Assembly (NCBI GenBank): GCA_030055595.1 | Contig: JASFYH010000016.1 | Span: 1-40,000, forward strand | Direction: 5' to 3' | Source of the DNA: Archaeoglobales archaeon | Lineage (GTDB): Archaea > Halobacteriota > Archaeoglobi > Archaeoglobales > Archaeoglobaceae | DNA length: 40,000 bases | Part shown: positions 1 through 7,287 of the stretch, one piece after another | Numbering within the stretch: the stretch's first letter is position 1 | Layout: each line of letters opens with the position of its first letter | Program-made: the position numbers and the translations under genes | The notes under the pieces: model-generated | What the model was told of the DNA's origin: nothing | Databases searched by the model: none | Seen by the model: only the letters and a program-made list of their open reading frames with translations

Positions 1-1406
1 CCGCTGCGAAGATGGTAATCGAAGTCGCTAAGACTCAGGACAACGAAGTCGGCGACGGAACAACGACTGCGGTTGTTATCGCTGGTGAGTTGCTGAAGAA
101 GGCTGAAGAGCTTCTTGATCAGGAGATCCATTCCGCAGTGATCTCCAATGGTTACCGTCTGGCAGCTACCAAGGCTCTTGAGATTCTGAATGAAATTGCA
201 ATTCCGATCAGCAAGAAAGATACAGAAATGCTAAAAAAAGTTGCGAGCACTGCAATGACAGGTAAAGGTGCAGAAGTTGCCCTTGAAAAGCTTTCAGACA
301 TTGCGGTGAATGCTGTTGGGATGATCGTAGAAGAAGTGAATGGAAAATACAAGGCGGATACAGAGAACATAAAGATCGAGAAGAGGCAGGGAGGGAGTGT
401 CGAGGACACTGCTTTAATTGCGGGTATAGTTTTGGACAAAGAAGTTGTCCACCCAGGAATGCCCAAGACCGTTAAGAACGCAAAGATCTTATTGCTTGAT
501 TCTGCACTTGAAGTTAAGGAGACCGAGATCGATGCGAAGATCAGAATAACCGATCCTGAGAAACTGCAGAGATTCATTGAGCAAGAAGAAAAGATGCTAA
601 AGGACATGGTCGACAAGATCGCAAAGTCGGGAGCTAATGTTGTCTTCTGCCAGAAGGGTATTGACGATCTTGCTCAATACTACTTGGCTAAGGCGGGAAT
701 TCTTGCAGTGAGAAGGGTGAAGAAGAGCGACATAGAGAAGCTTGCAAAGGCTACTGGAGCCAAGATCTTAACCGATCTCAGAGAAGTCACCCCCGCGGAT
801 CTTGGTGAAGCTGAGCTTGTTGAGGAGAGAAAGGTTGGCGACGAGAAGATGGTATTCATTGAGGGTTGCAAGAATCCAAAGGCGGTAACGATCCTTGTCC
901 GTGGAGGCACTGAGCACGTCGTTGACGAGATTGCGAGGGGAATAGAGGATGCGATCAGGGTTGTTGGCTGTGCTATAGAAGATGGCAAAGTTGTAGCGGG
1001 TGCGGGAGCACCTGAGATGGAGCTAAGCTTGAGGCTAAAACAGTGGGCTCCAAGCGTTGGTGGCAGAGAGCAGTTGGCAATTGAAGCATTTGCAAGCGCC
1101 TTAGAAGTAATTCCGAGAACTTTGGCTGAGAACGCGGGAATTGATCCAATTGACGTCATTGTAAGCCTGAAGTCCGCACATGAAAAGGGACAGAAATATA
1201 CGGGAGTTGACGTCGATACGGGCAAAGTAGTTGACATGAAGGAAATAGGAGTCATTGAGCCACTGAGAGTTAAGACGCAGGCGATTCAGTCCGCCACAGA
1301 AGTTGCAGTGATGATCTTGAGAGTAGACGACGTGATCGCAGCGAAGGGACTTGAAAAGGAGAAGGAGAAAGAGAAAGGCGGAGCTCCTGAGATGCCTGAA
1401 TTTTAA
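1..1406 (+). CDS. Thermosome (group II chaperonin) subunit, 5'-truncated by window edge
   Basis: ATP-driven protein-folding chaperonin subunit of the cytosolic double ring. The reading frame is open from the first bases of the window, so the start lies upstream. The usual length is about 545 residues, so roughly 80 N-terminal residues are missing. The nucleotide-binding motif GDGTTTAVV sits at the beginning of the visible part. Apical-domain and equatorial segments follow, such as [12 protein letters not shown] and the region around [10 protein letters not shown]. The C-terminus is a charged tail ([10 protein letters not shown], then APEMPEF) instead of a long Gly-Gly-Met repeat. Which paralogue (alpha or beta) this is cannot be told. 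A T-rich stretch follows the stop, and the next gene has its own TATA box, so this gene probably ends a transcription unit. The family assignment is certain. Confidence 0.97.
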   Translation, partial: AAKMVIEVAKTQDNEVGDGTTTAVVIAGELLKKAEELLDQEIHSAVISNGYRLAATKALEILNEIAIPISKKDTEMLKKVASTAMTGKGAEVALEKLSDIAVNAVGMIVEEVNGKYKADTENIKIEKRQGGSVEDTALIAGIVLDKEVVHPGMPKTVKNAKILLLDSALEVKETEIDAKIRITDPEKLQRFIEQEEKMLKDMVDKIAKSGANVVFCQKGIDDLAQYYLAKAGILAVRRVKKSDIEKLAKATGAKILTDLREVTPADLGEAELVEERKVGDEKMVFIEGCKNPKAVTILVRGGTEHVVDEIARGIEDAIRVVGCAIEDGKVVAGAGAPEMELSLRLKQWAPSVGGREQLAIEAFASALEVIPRTLAENAGIDPIDVIVSLKSAHEKGQKYTGVDVDTGKVVDMKEIGVIEPLRVKTQAIQSATEVAVMILRVDDVIAAKGLEKEKEKEKGGAPEMPEF

Positions 1407-1416
1407 TTTTTTTCTT
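1407..1416 (+). terminator. Oligo-T terminator after thermosome gene
   Basis: A run of seven T residues directly follows the thermosome stop codon, without a stable hairpin. This is the usual form of archaeal intrinsic termination. It is a sequence-pattern call only. Confidence 0.4.
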
Positions 1417-1480
1417 AAATTTCGTTTTAGAGTTATATATTTCCGATAGCAATTTGTGGGGATTTCAAGTCCTAAATCGA

Positions 1481-1493
1481 TAAAATTAAATTA
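1481..1493 (+). promoter_or_regulatory. TATA box for siroheme synthase operon
   Basis: The A/T element taaaattaaatta is centred about 27 bases before the ATG at 1514. That spacing predicts a leaderless or nearly leaderless transcript. No good Shine-Dalgarno site precedes the ATG, which agrees with this. Confidence 0.45.
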
Positions 1494-1513
1494 CTCCGAA
1501 TAAAGTTCGGTTG

Positions 1514-2191
1514 ATGAGAATTGCACTCTTCATCGAATTCCAAGAAAAAAAAGTCGCTGTAATCGGTGGAGGTTATGTCGGCACTACAAGAGCGAAGAAG
1601 TTTTCTGAAATGGGTGCTAAGGTTACTGTATTTAGTTTAAATTTCTCTGAAGAGCTTTTGAAATTGGGTGCGGAAGGAAAAGTCATACTTGTGAAAAAAG
1701 AAGCTTCAGAGCTTGATGAGGAGCTTAAAGGCTTTGATCTCGTCGTAGTTGCAATAGGAGATAAAAATTTGAACAGCAAATTCAGAGAGCTCAGCAAAAA
1801 GTATCGTTTCTTGCTTAATTTGGCTAATGACGCTGAAGAAACTGAAGTCGTGGTTCCCTTCGAGGGCGGAAAGGATGGAATCAGATTTGCTGTAACGACT
1901 GAGGGCAAAAGCGGAGTCGTCGCAAGAAAAGTTCGAGAATTATTCCAGAAGGTTCTTGAAAACGATAAAACGCTTTTCGTGTATCTGAATGCGATGGAAC
2001 ATCTCAAGAAGTTTATGAAGCAGAATGAAATTCCTGTAAATGCGAGAATGAAGATCTACAGCATCGTTGGTTCAAGTTCTGAATTGATAAAGATCGCAGA
2101 AAGCGGAGATCTTGAAGAAGCTAAGAAATTCGTTGAGAGAATAGCGGAAGAGAAAGCTAAAGAGCTTGGGGGAGTTGAAGATGGATTTTGA
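1514..2191 (+). CDS. Precorrin-2 dehydrogenase / sirohydrochlorin ferrochelatase (siroheme synthase, Met8/CysG N-domain type)
   Basis: Oxidises precorrin-2 to sirohydrochlorin with NAD+ and may insert Fe2+ to give sirohaem. The Rossmann motif VAVIGGGYVGTTRA lies at about residues 14-27. The family segment FAVTTEGKSGVVARKVRELF corresponds to the usual 'stGGkSp.lAr.iRe' stretch. The acidic NLANDAE region matches the part of the family that carries the catalytic Asp. Length is about 225 residues, normal for the stand-alone enzyme without the methyltransferase domain. ATG 1514 is preferred over the adjacent TTG 1511 because of TATA spacing. The end overlaps the next gene, a siroheme decarboxylase, by 11 bases. 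The pair therefore makes sirohaem and feeds it into the alternative haem pathway. Confidence 0.92.
   Translation: MRIALFIEFQEKKVAVIGGGYVGTTRAKKFSEMGAKVTVFSLNFSEELLKLGAEGKVILVKKEASELDEELKGFDLVVVAIGDKNLNSKFRELSKKYRFLLNLANDAEETEVVVPFEGGKDGIRFAVTTEGKSGVVARKVRELFQKVLENDKTLFVYLNAMEHLKKFMKQNEIPVNARMKIYSIVGSSSELIKIAESGDLEEAKKFVERIAEEKAKELGGVEDGF
2168..2174 (+). promoter_or_regulatory. Shine-Dalgarno site that fixes the ahbAB start
   Basis: GGGGGAG ends six bases before ATG 2181, inside the end of the preceding gene. It decides for this ATG over the in-frame TTG at 2166. Confidence 0.7.
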
Positions 2192-3089
2192 GCTTCTGAT
2201 GGCTATTCAGTATGAACTACCACTTTCAACAACACCATTGGTCGATCTGGCTGAAAAAATTGGTAGAAGTTATGAAAGCATTGAGAAAGCACTTCGGGAA
2301 TATTTTTCGGCGGGCGTTTTAAAGAGATATGGTGCAAACTTGAACTACAGAGCTTTTCCAAATCACAAGCAGTCGTCTCTTGTAGGCTTTAAGGTTAAAG
2401 AGGCTTTTGCAAAAAAGATCAACGAGCTTGGCGATAGAGTTAAGCACAACTACCTGAGAGATGCGGAATTCAATGTTTGGTTCACACTTAAAGCAAGAAG
2501 CGTAGCGGAGATCGAAGAGATCGTCTCAAGACTTGCTCATGAGCTAAATGTCGAAGATTATGTAATACTTCCAACTAAAAGGGTTTACAAAATGGATGTT
2601 AAGTATGATCTTTACAGAGGTATCTCTTGGAGCTATGGAATTGAGCCCGAAAGAGTTGCCATGCTCAACGAACTTGGGCTGGGAGAAGAAATAAAAAAGC
2701 TTGAATCTCTGCCTATTGCTAAAAGACCTTTTTTAGAGATCGGGATGGGAGAAGAGGAAGCGGTCAGCTTGATCAATGAATTATTGAAAAAAGGTGTTGT
2801 TAGGGACTTCAGCGGGGTGCTAAGAGAATCAAAGATCGGTTTCAGGTTCAACGGAATGAACGTTATAAGCACCGATCATCCGGAGAGGCTTGCAAAAAGG
2901 CTTTTGGAGTTCCACCAGATTACGCACCTTATAGAAAGGATCCCAAGCGAAAAGTGGAATTATCCGGTTTATTTCATGGTTCACGCGGTCGAGAGAAAGG
3001 CGATAGAGGACTTTAAAGATGAAGTGGCTAAGCTTGAAGATGTCAAAGACATAAAAGTTGTCTATAGCAGAGCAAATCTTAAACCATGA
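2181..3089 (+). CDS. ahbAB: Siroheme decarboxylase, AhbA-AhbB-like fusion (Lrp/AsnC-fold)
   Basis: Predicted to decarboxylate sirohaem to 12,18-didecarboxysirohaem in the alternative (Ahb) haem pathway. Two Lrp/AsnC-like modules lie in one chain of 302 residues. Residues about 1-150 have a winged-helix start followed by the signature HNYLRDAEFNVWFTL. Residues about 165-302 have a second winged-helix-like part (EEAVSLINELLKKGVVRDFS) and the segment HLIERIPSEKWNYPVYFMVH. That segment resembles the AhbB/NirL substrate-pocket motif with His and Trp-Asn-Tyr-Pro. In many organisms the two subunits are separate proteins of about 150-170 residues. ATG 2181 has a strong Shine-Dalgarno site (GGGGGAG, 2168-2174), so a longer TTG start is rejected. 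A DNA-binding AsnC regulator is less likely given the siroheme synthase overlap. Confidence 0.85.
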   Translation: MDFELLMAIQYELPLSTTPLVDLAEKIGRSYESIEKALREYFSAGVLKRYGANLNYRAFPNHKQSSLVGFKVKEAFAKKINELGDRVKHNYLRDAEFNVWFTLKARSVAEIEEIVSRLAHELNVEDYVILPTKRVYKMDVKYDLYRGISWSYGIEPERVAMLNELGLGEEIKKLESLPIAKRPFLEIGMGEEEAVSLINELLKKGVVRDFSGVLRESKIGFRFNGMNVISTDHPERLAKRLLEFHQITHLIERIPSEKWNYPVYFMVHAVERKAIEDFKDEVAKLEDVKDIKVVYSRANLKP

Positions 3090-4036
3090 AGTGCTCTTAT
3101 TGTAGCAGAGATGCGGTTTACTACCAGAGATACGCTGGAAAGCACCTTTGCAGGAAGCACTTTACCGCATTCTTTGAAAAGAAGGTCAGAGCAACCATTA
3201 AGAAATACAGAATGATTGAAACAGGAGATAGGGTTGCAATCGCTTTAAGCGGTGGAAAAGATAGCGTTACTCTGACCAAGGTGCTAATGGAACTCTATGG
3301 AGACCGAAGAGATCTTGAATTTGTTGCAGTGACCATAGATGAGGGAATAGAGGGCTACAGAGAAAAGACTTTAAAAATTGCAAGAGAAGTGACAAGATCC
3401 GTTGGCATAGAGCATTATGTAGCAAGCTTCGAGAACAATTTCTCCGCAAAGCTCGACGAAATAGTAAAGGTTGGAGAAAAGCTTCCATGTTCCTATTGTG
3501 GCGTCTTTCGCAAATATCTGCTGAACAAATCCGCAAGGAATCTTTCAGCAAGCAAATTGGCAACCGCTCACAACCTTGATGATGAGTCGCAGACGATTTT
3601 GATGAACTTCATAAATGCGGACATCGATCGGCTTGCAAGACTGATACCGCAGAGAGACCAAGAGGGTCTGGTTAGACGGATAAAACCTTTTATGGAACTC
3701 TACGAAAAAGAGGTCGTAACGTATGGCTTTTTGAAGAATTATCCGATGAGCTTTGATGAGTGTCCATACAGCTACTTTCCAGTTAGAGCGGTCGTTAGAG
3801 ACTTTATATATGAATTTGAACAAAAATACCCGGGAAGAAAAATATCAATCCTTAGAAGCTTAGAAAAGCTCTCGAATGGCCTTAAAATAACAAATCCTCA
3901 GATCGAGCTATATAAATGCGAGATCTGTGGTGAACCAACATCCCAAAAGCTTTGTCAGGCTTGCAAGCTTGTGAACGAACTTAAAGTTAAGATCAACATA
4001 AGGCACAATGAAGATCTTTCGCTCACAAAAAGCTAA
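3086..4036 (+). CDS. ttuA: tRNA 2-thiouridine synthetase TtuA/NcsA-type (PP-loop ATPase)
   Basis: Adenylates a tRNA uridine (position 54 or 34 in this family) and replaces its oxygen with sulphur. Of its 316 residues, an N-terminal zinc finger uses C3, C6, C22 and H25. The PP-loop SGGKDS is at 55-60. Cysteines C135 and C138 (PCSYCG) and C226 (DECPYSY) match the three ligands of the [4Fe-4S] cluster in TtuA-type enzymes. A C-terminal zinc finger uses C278, C281, C290 and C293. All expected metal ligands and the ATP site are intact. The start overlaps the ahbAB stop as ATGA, so it is translated as part of the haem operon. The functional link is unclear, although both processes handle iron-containing cofactors. 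Whether the target is U54 or U34 cannot be decided from sequence. Confidence 0.9.
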   Translation: MKCSYCSRDAVYYQRYAGKHLCRKHFTAFFEKKVRATIKKYRMIETGDRVAIALSGGKDSVTLTKVLMELYGDRRDLEFVAVTIDEGIEGYREKTLKIAREVTRSVGIEHYVASFENNFSAKLDEIVKVGEKLPCSYCGVFRKYLLNKSARNLSASKLATAHNLDDESQTILMNFINADIDRLARLIPQRDQEGLVRRIKPFMELYEKEVVTYGFLKNYPMSFDECPYSYFPVRAVVRDFIYEFEQKYPGRKISILRSLEKLSNGLKITNPQIELYKCEICGEPTSQKLCQACKLVNELKVKINIRHNEDLSLTKS

Positions 4037-4049
4037 TCAGTTTTCCAAG

Positions 4050-4059
4050 AATTTTTAAT
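4050..4059 (+). promoter_or_regulatory. Possible TATA box for flavoprotein/HisA-like operon
   Basis: aatttttaat lies 25 bases before GTG 4080 and 19 before GTG 4074, in the short gap after ttuA. If real, it favours GTG 4080 as the start of the next gene. Confidence 0.35.
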
Positions 4060-4073
4060 CTGAGAACCTTAAT

Positions 4074-5192
4074 GTGGTCGTGGACGTTGTGGTTGCTGGC
4101 GTTGGCATCGCTGGAGCTTTTGCTCTTAGAAAAATCTCTAAAAATATCGATGTATTGGGAATTGATAAGAGAGAAAGGCTTGGATTTCCGGTTAAGTGCG
4201 GAGAAATTATTCCCACACGGAAGGAGATGGAGATTCTGCTTCCAAACTTATACGATTATTCCCTTTTCGATATTCCAAAAAGGTTTGAAAGCAATAGAAC
4301 AAAGAAGGTCTATTTCAACACTGGAAAAAAGGAATTCTGGATCGATTTTGAGTTCCATGTAGTTAGAAGAGACGAAATGATCCAGAAAACTGCTATGGAA
4401 TCTGGTCATAGACTGGAGCTAAAAACCGTCATCAGGGGTTTCAGAAACGGAAAGCTAATAACCAACAAAGGAGAACTTGAACCCAAGGTTTTGATTGCAA
4501 GCGATGGTGCAAATTCGAGAATTGCGAAGGATATGGGAATATGGAACTATGAGCTTTCTTCAGCTAAGCAGTTCGTAATGAAAAACGTTGAATGCGACGA
4601 GGACACGGTTTACATGTTTCTTGGGAAGGAAATCGCTCCCGGAGCATATGGGTGGATTATACCAAAGGGGAATGGAATCGCAAATGTTGGGGTTGGTTTT
4701 AGGAAGGAATTCTCGAATGAAAGCGTGCATAGGGTTATTGAAAGGTTCGTTAGAGAATATCCTCCCTCTTCATGCCTTTTAAAAAAGGCAGAGATCGTTA
4801 GCAAAGTTGGTGCGGTGGTTCCAATAGACAAGCCATTCAAAAAAGCTGTTTATGGCAATGTTATATTCGCTGGCGACTCTGCGAGCATGATCATAAGCCA
4901 TACAGGTGGTGGAATTCCGATCTCAATGATCGCTGGTGACTTAGCTGGAGAAGTTGTGAACGGGTATTTTGAGGGGACGCCTCTGGAAGAATACGATCTT
5001 ATGTGGAAAAGGTTTTTACACAAACCATTGGAAAATGCTTATAAAATTCGAAAGCTATGGGATTTGCTTGCAAAAAATAGAAGACTTATGAAGCTATTCG
5101 AGTTTGCAAGTTCAAGTGATCTGGATCAGATCCTTCGTTGTAGAATTCCACTAAAACTGAAAATTCTTTATCCACTAATAGGATTCCTATGA
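4074..5192 (+). CDS. Geranylgeranyl reductase family FAD-dependent oxidoreductase
   Basis: Flavoprotein of the family that saturates geranylgeranyl chains of archaeal lipids or isoprenoid quinones. The FAD-binding Rossmann motif VVVAGVGIAGAFALRK is at the N-terminus. The central motif SDGANSRIAKDMGI (about residue 143) and the late motif FAGDSASMIISHTGGGIP (about residue 263) are typical of the family. At 372 residues it is slightly shorter than characterised lipid reductases. Archaeoglobales carry several paralogues, so the substrate is not assignable. The start is GTG; 4080 (also GTG, two codons on) is possible because of TATA spacing. The end overlaps the HisA-like gene as ATGA, so the two are co-translated. 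Confidence 0.85.
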   Translation: MVVDVVVAGVGIAGAFALRKISKNIDVLGIDKRERLGFPVKCGEIIPTRKEMEILLPNLYDYSLFDIPKRFESNRTKKVYFNTGKKEFWIDFEFHVVRRDEMIQKTAMESGHRLELKTVIRGFRNGKLITNKGELEPKVLIASDGANSRIAKDMGIWNYELSSAKQFVMKNVECDEDTVYMFLGKEIAPGAYGWIIPKGNGIANVGVGFRKEFSNESVHRVIERFVREYPPSSCLLKKAEIVSKVGAVVPIDKPFKKAVYGNVIFAGDSASMIISHTGGGIPISMIAGDLAGEVVNGYFEGTPLEEYDLMWKRFLHKPLENAYKIRKLWDLLAKNRRLMKLFEFASSSDLDQILRCRIPLKLKILYPLIGFL

Positions 5193-5872
5193 GGCTTATC
5201 TTTGTGATGGACATAATGGATGGAATTGTGGTTCTTGCGGAGAGAGGTGAAAGAAGCAAGTATAGGGCGGTGGCTGAAAAAAGCCTTATAGTTGACACGA
5301 GCGAACCGATAGGAGTTTTAGAGAAAATAAAGCCAAGATTTTTATACACTGCAGACTTGGACAGGATCCTTGGAAAAGGTAACAATTTGCCCCTTCTTAA
5401 TTCGATCTCTTTCAGAGTTGAAGAGATGATTGCGGATTGTGGTTTTCGGAATGCTTATGAATTGAAAGATCTCCATTTCGTTCCAGTGCTTGGAACCGAG
5501 ACCTTTGACATTACAAAGCTCTCTGAAATCGATAGAAAGTGTTATGTGAGTTTAGATTTCCACGGAGAGCGTTTTCTTGACTCATCGCAGAGATTTGAGA
5601 AATTAGAAAATGCTTTGGAATTTTTAAACTCTTTCAGATTGCGGGGGGTTATCGTGTTAAATCTTAAAAGAGTCGGTTCTGGAACTCCAGATCTCGATCT
5701 TTTCTTAAAAGTTTTAAAACTCTCGGAGAATCCGGTTTATCTTGGGGGAGGAGTAGGAAAACTCGAAGATCTTGAAAATCTGAAGAATCTTGGTTGTTCT
5801 GGTGTTTTGGTCTCGAGTGCGGTTCATAAAAAGACCATACCGCTAAAAATAATTCGAAATGGCATTATATAA
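5189..5872 (+). CDS. HisA/HisF-related TIM-barrel protein of unknown substrate
   Basis: A 227-residue (beta/alpha)8-type protein distantly related to the histidine enzymes HisA and HisF. I recall a TIGRFAM family (hisAF_rel) restricted to methanogens and Archaeoglobus. The first strand VMDIMDGIVVLAERG matches the HisA start, including an Asp followed by DG.VV. The C-terminal phosphate-binding part YLGGGVGKLEDLENL, then GVLVSSAVHKK, matches the HisA/HisF phosphate grip. The middle of the barrel is poorly conserved, so the substrate probably differs from the histidine intermediate. It overlaps the upstream flavoprotein by ATGA and overlaps the convergent gene by 8 bases. No histidine gene is nearby, which argues against a role in histidine synthesis. 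Confidence 0.75.
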   Translation: MRLIFVMDIMDGIVVLAERGERSKYRAVAEKSLIVDTSEPIGVLEKIKPRFLYTADLDRILGKGNNLPLLNSISFRVEEMIADCGFRNAYELKDLHFVPVLGTETFDITKLSEIDRKCYVSLDFHGERFLDSSQRFEKLENALEFLNSFRLRGVIVLNLKRVGSGTPDLDLFLKVLKLSENPVYLGGGVGKLEDLENLKNLGCSGVLVSSAVHKKTIPLKIIRNGII

Positions 5873-6257
5873 AATCAATACATCTTATTTTATTCGCATT
5901 GATCTTGTCGATCCTCGATGATCCTTCCATTTCAAGTGTTTCAGCATCGATCTCTGCAATTCTGCAATTTTTTCCGATCCTTACAACCCTCGCAGTGATG
6001 CTTTCTCCGACACAACCATTCAAAATTCGAACTTCTTCCGCTTTAATCGACTTAAAAGTGGAAAATGCAGCTAAGAAAACTTTTTTGCAGGAGATATTTC
6101 CCAAGGAGCACCCTTTAGAAGTAATAACCTCCTTGGCAATTAGATCTGAGACTTCACAGCCTATTCCGACAACAATGCTACCTTCGAATTGAATGGGTCT
6201 TTTAAACTTTGAAAAGCTTTCCAGAAGCATTATTCCTCTTTTTTTGTCCACTTTCAT
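5865..6257 (-). CDS. Hypothetical protein, possible small beta-helix (bactofilin-like)
   Basis: I do not recognise this 130-residue protein with confidence. It is rich in Val, Ile, Gly and Cys, with a rough periodicity of short strands: SIVVGIGCEVSDLIAKEVI, KGCSLGNISCKKVFL, NGCVGESITARVVRIG, KNCRIAEIDAETLEMEG. This looks like the turns of a right-handed beta-helix such as the bactofilin/polymer-forming group. No signal peptide or membrane segment is present. Cysteine appears at equivalent places in successive turns (GCE, GCS, GCV, NCR). The ATG overlaps the stop of the upstream PUA gene as ATGA, making it the last gene of a three-gene operon. No function is assigned. Confidence 0.7.
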   Translation of the reverse strand: MKVDKKRGIMLLESFSKFKRPIQFEGSIVVGIGCEVSDLIAKEVITSKGCSLGNISCKKVFLAAFSTFKSIKAEEVRILNGCVGESITARVVRIGKNCRIAEIDAETLEMEGSSRIDKINANKIRCIDFI

Positions 6258-6712
6258 TCAGATCCCTGTCTTGTCTTCACTGCAACACCTTTTTTAAGCT
6301 CAAGCATTTCAGAAGCGGAGAGCAGAACTTTGCCAGTCGCAAGCAACTCATCCTTTTCATTAACCACAAGAACCTCGTCATTTGCTCTTATTCTCTCGTC
6401 AACCGCTACCACGTGTTTCGCAAAAACGCTTTTTCCTTCTGCAATGAACTTCGAGACCTCATCAAGCACGACAACCCTTAGCTTGGGAAAAGGAAAAGCA
6501 TTCTTTAGTCTCCTTGCCCCCTCGATGCTCAAAGTTAATAGCCCCGAGTCTGCTTTTAGAGTGGCAATTCTTTTGCCATTATCTAAAATTTGTCTAATTT
6601 TGCCATTTTTAGATAGAATAAATTTACACGTCTCTGGAAAAAGTGCTAAGCCCGCTCCCGTGCCAAACTGATAATCCGCGACAACTCTTACGATTCTGAG
6701 ATTATCTGCCAT
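6254..6712 (-). CDS. PUA-domain protein (archaeosine-transglycosylase C-terminal-like)
   Basis: A 152-residue RNA-binding protein. The C-terminal half from about residue 78 (LRVVVLDEVSKFIAEGKSVF, AKHVVAVDERIRANDEVLVV, ATGKVLLSASEML) is a PUA domain. PUA domains are found in archaeosine transglycosylase and pseudouridine synthases. The N-terminal half (VADYQFGTGAGLALFP) resembles the domain that precedes PUA in those proteins and in stand-alone archaeal PUA proteins. No catalytic domain is present, so it is probably an RNA-binding accessory or modification factor. It overlaps the upstream cis-prenyltransferase-like gene by 11 bases and the downstream gene by 4, a tight operon. Its RNA target is unknown. 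Confidence 0.8.
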   Translation of the reverse strand: MADNLRIVRVVADYQFGTGAGLALFPETCKFILSKNGKIRQILDNGKRIATLKADSGLLTLSIEGARRLKNAFPFPKLRVVVLDEVSKFIAEGKSVFAKHVVAVDERIRANDEVLVVNEKDELLATGKVLLSASEMLELKKGVAVKTRQGSE

Positions 6713-7250
6713 ATCTTCTCTCCCTCTTTTGGTAATCTCTTAAGATCCTTAGAAAATCGACGTATCTTATGGTATTCCAGTCTATGTCTGCAAAGTAGAG
6801 CTCGCTATAGATACTCTGCCAAAGCAAGAAATCAGGGACTTCTGAGCCCGCCTTTATGATCAGATCTGGCTGAGATCTGATTTTAAGCACAGACTCAAAA
6901 ACACTCTCGTTGAGATCTTCTATATTTAGCTCCTCATTCAGAACCTTATTTGCGATCTCCCTTATTGCGAAAACGATCTCCTCTCTTCCGAGACTTTTAA
7001 CAACGTTTATCGTTAGATCCCCCTCACCAATGCTGTAGGAATTCTCTCTACCAATGTAGTTCAATTTGACATTTTCAAGCTTTATTGAGAAGTCTTTAGT
7101 GCAGATCGTGATCTCTTGAATTTTAAATTTTCTGCACCACTCGAGAAACTCCTTGAAGTTCTCATTTACTTCGGAGCAAATGATCGTTAAATGTCTTGGC
7201 ACATTCTTTATTTTTCTTTCGAGTATGAACTGGTATAGCAACAGAAGCAC
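6702..7250 (-). CDS. cis-Prenyltransferase-family protein lacking catalytic motifs (NgBR/Nus1-like subunit)
   Basis: A 182-residue member of the undecaprenyl/dehydrodolichyl diphosphate synthase family, shorter than the usual 230-260. The N-terminal strand PRHLTIICSEVN (18-29) occupies the place of the canonical 'HVAIIMDGNGRWA', and the catalytic Asp and following motif are lost. The late region PDLIIKAGSE (128-137) and FLLWQSIYSELYF correspond to 'PDLLIRTGGE.R.SNFLLWQ..Y.ELYF', with the substrate-binding arginines replaced. The chain ends RERRYGR. This contains the R-x-G motif (R179, G181) that eukaryotic Nus1/NgBR contributes to the partner active site of heteromeric enzymes. A two-subunit enzyme is known in Methanosarcina. 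I infer a non-catalytic partner subunit; the catalytic subunit is not in this window. The start codon is GTG. Confidence 0.8.
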   Translation of the reverse strand: MLLLLYQFILERKIKNVPRHLTIICSEVNENFKEFLEWCRKFKIQEITICTKDFSIKLENVKLNYIGRENSYSIGEGDLTINVVKSLGREEIVFAIREIANKVLNEELNIEDLNESVFESVLKIRSQPDLIIKAGSEVPDFLLWQSIYSELYFADIDWNTIRYVDFLRILRDYQKRERRYGR

Positions 7251-7254
7251 GTCA

Positions 7255-7276
7255 AAATTTAAATGTCTAAATACTT
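7255..7276. promoter_or_regulatory. Divergent promoter between NgBR-like gene and DUF92 gene
   Basis: The 37-base gap holds aaatttaaat (7255-7264), 28 bases before the DUF92 ATG on the + strand. On the - strand, agtatttag (within 7267-7276) is about 22 bases before the GTG of the NgBR-like gene. Both transcripts would be leaderless, and the promoters nearly overlap. Confidence 0.4.
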
Positions 7277-7287
7277 AACTCTTTTCA

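Noticed and set aside
680-1255. 191-residue open frame antisense to the thermosome gene
   Set aside because: Shadow of a certain gene: Ser/Leu/Thr-rich translation, no motif, no promoter or ribosome site.
4072-4362. Overlapping + frame starting ATG 4072
   Set aside because: Trp/Leu-rich out-of-frame reading of the flavoprotein gene, whose FAD motif begins in the other frame.
5189-5872. True HisA of histidine synthesis
   Set aside because: Conservation is limited to the first strand and the phosphate site, with no his genes nearby.
6330-6671. 113-residue + frame opposite the PUA gene
   Set aside because: Low-complexity Ser/Thr/Leu translation; the - strand frame has clear PUA-domain homology.
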